Assembly (NCBI GenBank): GCA_002439805.1
Contig: DJPQ01000036.1
Coordinates: forward strand, 4,639-31,669
Length of the DNA: 27,031 bases
Reading direction: 5' to 3'
Origin: Bacteroidales bacterium UBA6408
GTDB lineage: Bacteria > Bacteroidota > Bacteroidia > Bacteroidales > UBA932
The notes beneath the pieces were generated by a model, which worked only from the letters and a program-made list of their open reading frames with translations, did not search any database and was not told where the DNA came from. Below are positions 24,452-27,031 of the stretch, in pieces (the stretch's first letter is position 1; every line of letters starts with the position of its first letter). A program made the position numbers and the translations under genes.

Positions 24452-25504
24452 ATGGGCATTTTTAACGGCATACATATCAAGAACTTCCGAGGATATGAAG
24501 ATCTGAAGATAGATTCTTTGAGTTACATTAATTTCTTCGCTGGGGCTAACAATGTTGGAAAAACGACTTTGCTGGAATCTGTCTTTATGCTTGTCGGTAT
24601 GTCAAATCCGGCAATTTCTTGGAGGATTAATGCCCTGCGCTCGCCTGCAAATAGCCCTTTCATTGATTTGAGGTTCTTATTCCATAACGTAAACAAGAAC
24701 GTTACACCAGAATTGTCTGCGACCTTTTCTGATGGCGAAGAGCGCATGATGAAATTGTCTGTAGGGACATCTTTCGCACAATCAGATATCTCCGATGCAA
24801 AATCGACTGAATATGCATCTGGTTGGAATCAATTATATGCGGACATAAAGAGACGGACATCAAACACTAAATCGGAGATCTCAGGAAGAACTGTATTGAC
24901 AGTGAATCCTGAAGGTAAGATTGAAGGCAAGGGAATCGATGGTTACGTGGAGTTTCTCAATGCCCTCTTTGTCTCTTCATCCGACTCCTCGGTCTCCGAG
25001 AGCTTTTCCGAAGCGGTAAAGCTGCGCAAGAAGGACTATCTCATAAGTCAGGCAAAACTATTTGATTCTCGTATCAATACTATAGAACTTCTCTCAGATG
25101 GGTTATATGTCGGCTTCGATGGGGTAGATCAGATGCTGCCTCTTTCTATGAATGGAATAGGTTTGTCAAAATACCTTTCAATTGTGTGTGCCGCCGCGTG
25201 TGGTTCATATAATGTGTTGTTGATTGACGAAATTGAAGACGGATTGCATTATTCTGCATATAAGACATTGCTTGAGGCACTATATCTTTTTGCTAAGAAC
25301 AATGGTCTGCAGTTTTTCATTACAACTCACAGTATAGAGACATTGAAATACCTTGCCGATTTGGTGAATGGAAACACCGGCCTGAAGGATATGACCAGTG
25401 TATACTCTTTGTGCCGTACTAAAAGTAATGGCATAAAGGTATATGCTTATATGGGTGGAGATTTGGCAGATGCTGTTGAGCATCAGATTGAATTAAGGGG
25501 GTGA
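24452..25504 (+). CDS. AAA/OLD-like ATPase
   Basis: A 350-residue ABC/SMC-like ATPase of the AAA_15/AAA_21 type. It begins with an RecF/OLD-like IHIKNFRGYEDLKI, Walker A GANNVGKTT (31-39), a degenerate signature region PLSMNGIGLSKYLSIV (near 230-245), Walker B NVLLIDEIEDGLH (254-266) and a switch His in FITTHS (His293). No TOPRIM domain is fused to it, but a TOPRIM-like protein is encoded 4 bp downstream. Such ATPases in OLD, Gabija and PARIS systems regulate a nuclease partner in phage defence. The gene is AT-richer than its flanks and has its own promoter, consistent with an acquired module. Function as defence is inference. Confidence 0.88.
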   Translation: MGIFNGIHIKNFRGYEDLKIDSLSYINFFAGANNVGKTTLLESVFMLVGMSNPAISWRINALRSPANSPFIDLRFLFHNVNKNVTPELSATFSDGEERMMKLSVGTSFAQSDISDAKSTEYASGWNQLYADIKRRTSNTKSEISGRTVLTVNPEGKIEGKGIDGYVEFLNALFVSSSDSSVSESFSEAVKLRKKDYLISQAKLFDSRINTIELLSDGLYVGFDGVDQMLPLSMNGIGLSKYLSIVCAAACGSYNVLLIDEIEDGLHYSAYKTLLEALYLFAKNNGLQFFITTHSIETLKYLADLVNGNTGLKDMTSVYSLCRTKSNGIKVYAYMGGDLADAVEHQIELRG

Positions 25505-25507
25505 CAT

Positions 25508-26167
25508 ATGGAGGAATATTCACGGTATCTGATACTTGTTGAAGGCGTGGCCGACCAACAGTTCCTGATTCATTATCTGAAACACCTCTATGGTTTAGAT
25601 TTTAAGGAGGTTGTCGGGAATAGTGCAGTGTATGAAGCCTCCAATATAACGCTTAGGTATTCAGACGGGATTTCAAAACTTTGCAGCCGTACGTTTATCA
25701 ATGAGATTCAAAAGACTGAAGATGATGGGGGCAAAGTTTTGGTGTTGTTTGATGCTGATTCTGACTATTTGAGGCAAAAGGAATATATCTTGAAATGGCG
25801 AGACGTGCATCACTTCTCTTTTGAGCTGTTTCTTTTCCCCAACAATTCAGATAATGGTGCATTGGAGTCTTTGCTTGAAAAAATTATCAATGAACAGAAT
25901 CAAGCGATATTCGATTGTTGGGGTCGATTTGAAGGCGCGTTAAAAGAAATAAGTATTCCATGGAAGGAGCCGGATCACAAGCCGACCATTCCGGCAAAGA
26001 AAACAAAAATCTATGCCTATTTGGAAACGTTACTGGGCAATAGTGCTTCTCAGAAGAAATTGATTAAGGAGCGTAACCGAAATTACTCGAATTCTAATCA
26101 TTGGAATCTCGACACTGATTACATTTTATCCCTGAAGGAATTTTTTGACCAATTCTTCCGGCAGTAG
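25508..26167 (+). CDS. TOPRIM/DUF3226-like protein, partner of the ATPase
   Basis: A 219-residue protein with the TOPRIM-like layout: ILVEGVADQQFL (9-20; conserved Glu12), a VLVLFDADSD strand (77-86; Asp82 and Asp84 as the DxD pair) and a FLFPNNSDNGALESLL segment (109-123; Glu120), which is characteristic of DUF3226. The acidic residues would bind metal in a nuclease. It starts 4 bp after the ATPase stop and is surely cotranscribed. Compared with OLD nucleases, in which ATPase and TOPRIM are one chain, this is a split arrangement, as with AriA/AriB in PARIS, but AriB belongs to DUF4435. Family call is good, nuclease activity is inferred. Confidence 0.8.
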   Translation: MEEYSRYLILVEGVADQQFLIHYLKHLYGLDFKEVVGNSAVYEASNITLRYSDGISKLCSRTFINEIQKTEDDGGKVLVLFDADSDYLRQKEYILKWRDVHHFSFELFLFPNNSDNGALESLLEKIINEQNQAIFDCWGRFEGALKEISIPWKEPDHKPTIPAKKTKIYAYLETLLGNSASQKKLIKERNRNYSNSNHWNLDTDYILSLKEFFDQFFRQ

Positions 26168-26169
26168 AT

Positions 26170-26283
26170 AAGACACTTTCGCATGGTCTCCGGTTGCTTG
26201 ACGATATAGCCGACCGCTATGTCGCATTTATGAAGAAATATTACTATCTTCACGAAGAATATCTTGTCACTCTAGAAACCTAA
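26170..26283 (+). pseudogene. Possible 3' remnant of a gene upstream of wbuC
   Basis: One frame is open from 26149 to the stop TAA at 26281-26283. From 26170 on it encodes protein-like sequence (HGLRLLDDIADRYVAF, MKKYYYLHEEYLV) and its stop lies 4 nt before the ATG of the next gene, the spacing of an operon partner. There is no start of its own apart from ATG 26230. It may be the C-terminus of a gene cut off when the ATPase/TOPRIM pair arrived. I do not recognise the family. Confidence 0.35.
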
Positions 26284-26287
26284 AGCC

Positions 26288-26734
26288 ATGCTGGAAATAA
26301 ACAGTAAACTCATCTCGGACCTGCTCGCCAAGGCTGTAGAGAGTCCGCGCCTTCGTCAGAACTATGACCTGCGTACGTCGCCGGACGACGGCAGCCAGCG
26401 TATGCTCAATGCCCTGCTGCCCGGCACCGTGGTCCCGATTCACCGGCATCCTCGCAGCACCGAGAATGTCCTGCTGCTTCAGGGGAAGTTGGTTGAGGTG
26501 CTTTATGAGGAGGAACGGCTTGGAGACGGTTTTGAGCGGGGGATGGATGCGCAGGACGTGACGGTCGGGAGGCGTTTCAGGGAAGCAGTGCGCGTTGTGC
26601 TTGACCCTTCGGCCGGAAACTTCGGCTGCGTTGTCCCGGCCGGAGCCTGGCACACGGTCGAGGTGCTGGAGCCGTCCGTCATCTACGAGGCGAAGGACGG
26701 AAAGTACGGCGAGGACGGGAGCGAGGTCCTGTAA
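26288..26734 (+). CDS. wbuC: WbuC family cupin-fold protein
   Basis: A 148-residue cupin of the WbuC type, found in O-antigen and capsule loci with FucNAc genes. Metal-site motifs are PIHRHPRSTENVLLLQGKL (near 50-68; cupin motif 1 with two His and a Glu) and VVPAGAWHTVEVLEPSVIYEAKDG (near 114-137; cupin motif 2 with His). The exact reaction is not established. Its GC-rich composition matches capGEF rather than the defence pair before it, and it is separated from the main capsule operon by that pair. Confidence 0.88.
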   Translation: MLEINSKLISDLLAKAVESPRLRQNYDLRTSPDDGSQRMLNALLPGTVVPIHRHPRSTENVLLLQGKLVEVLYEEERLGDGFERGMDAQDVTVGRRFREAVRVVLDPSAGNFGCVVPAGAWHTVEVLEPSVIYEAKDGKYGEDGSEVL

Positions 26735-26784
26735 GGAACTTCCGGAAAGTTTTTTCGAGAAATACCTCAAATCCAGCATAGAAC

Positions 26785-26815
26785 TTGACCGATTCGAATA
26801 TTTGTTCTATTTTTA
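26785..26815 (+). promoter_or_regulatory. Promoter for the gene at the window end
   Basis: TTG (26785-26787), 20 bp, TATTTTTA (26808-26815; 7 of 8 to the -7 consensus). Transcription would start near 26822, about 19 nt before ATG 26841. Confidence 0.45.
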
Positions 26816-26840
26816 CGCAAGTATTCAGAATGTGATGATT

Positions 26841-27031
26841 ATGGCAAGGAAATTATACCCTATAGGCATACAGACCTTTGAACGCATCCGCGAGGAGGAC
26901 AAATTCTATATTGACAAGACTGAATATGTGTATCGTCTGACCCACACGGACGGAACGTATTTTTTCCTGAGCCGTCCGCGCCGTTTCGGAAAGTCGTTGC
27001 TGGTGTCAACTCTGCGGAGTTATTTCGAGGG
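26841..27031 (+). CDS. AAA-ATPase-like protein with likely C-terminal nuclease domain (5' part)
   Basis: Only the first 63 residues are in the window. They match the start of the AAA-ATPase-like (PF09820-type) family that is widespread in Bacteroidales: YPIGIQTFERIREEDKFYIDKTEYVYRL, then FFLSRPRRFGKSLLVSTL, with the Walker A-like P-loop RPRRFGKS. Full-length members usually have about 500-600 residues and end in a PD-(D/E)XK nuclease-like domain. An in-frame ATG at 26835 would add two residues; 26841 is preferred because members commonly begin shortly before YPIG. Function unknown. Confidence 0.85.
   Translation, partial: MARKLYPIGIQTFERIREEDKFYIDKTEYVYRLTHTDGTYFFLSRPRRFGKSLLVSTLRSYFE

Noticed and set aside
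1..27031. CRISPR arrays, tRNA or rRNA genes, transposases
   Set aside because: No regularly spaced repeats, cloverleaf-like segments, rRNA motifs or transposase signatures were recognised in the window.

Overview
The window looks like a chromosomal segment from a member of the Bacteroidales (Bacteroidota). The evidence is promoters of the TTG / about 20 bp / TAnnTTTG type, a BACON-domain lipoprotein with a DUF4876 region next to an outer-membrane beta-barrel protein, AAA ATPase-nuclease fusion genes of the kind common in this order, and a capsule locus headed by a UpxY-type (NusG paralog) antiterminator. The GC-rich housekeeping genes would suit a group such as Alistipes/Rikenellaceae, but the genus cannot be fixed from this sequence.

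Layout. 1-2416: 3' end of an outer-membrane barrel gene and a BACON/DUF4876 lipoprotein. 2516-5533: patatin-like phospholipase, cytidine deaminase (minus strand, tail-to-tail overlap with the phospholipase) and the tRNA thiolase MnmA, with a divergent promoter region between the last two. 5598-7037: an ATPase fused to a DUF234-type nuclease-like domain, with a repeat-rich promoter. 7118-24299: a capsular or surface polysaccharide locus read entirely from the + strand. 24390-26167: an AAA ATPase plus TOPRIM/DUF3226-like gene pair that resembles a split OLD-type defence module. 26170-26283: a short coding remnant. 26288-26734: a WbuC-type cupin. 26841-end: the start of another AAA-ATPase-like gene.

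How the capsule locus works. One clear promoter (7118-7148) precedes upxY and no other strong one is seen until 24390, so roughly 17 kb is probably one transcript that needs processive antitermination. UpxY is followed at once by UDP-L-FucNAc synthesis genes (capG, capE, capF), then a Wzx flippase, a GT2, a CapA-like metallophosphatase, an arginase, a TupA-like ATP-grasp ligase, a Wzy-like polymerase, two GT4 enzymes, a GNAT, a WbuB-like transferase, a WcfS/PglC-like initiating sugar transferase and a WcfR-like aminotransferase. This suggests a repeat unit begun on a 4-amino sugar (AATGal-like), containing L-FucNAc, and probably carrying an amide-linked amino acid.

Two regulatory features stand out. 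A 23-bp sequence occurs twice (7779-7801 and 11576-11598) with 21/23 identity. Its core matches the enterobacterial RfaH recruitment element ops at 10 and 9 of 12 positions and keeps a small hairpin. It lies just after upxY and just before wzx, so it is a candidate UpxY recruitment site. Second, the upxY start codon runs straight into a G7 tract, and the tract leaves the start out of frame with the rest of the gene: a candidate slippage-based on/off switch of the antiterminator, if it is not a sequencing error or a decayed gene.
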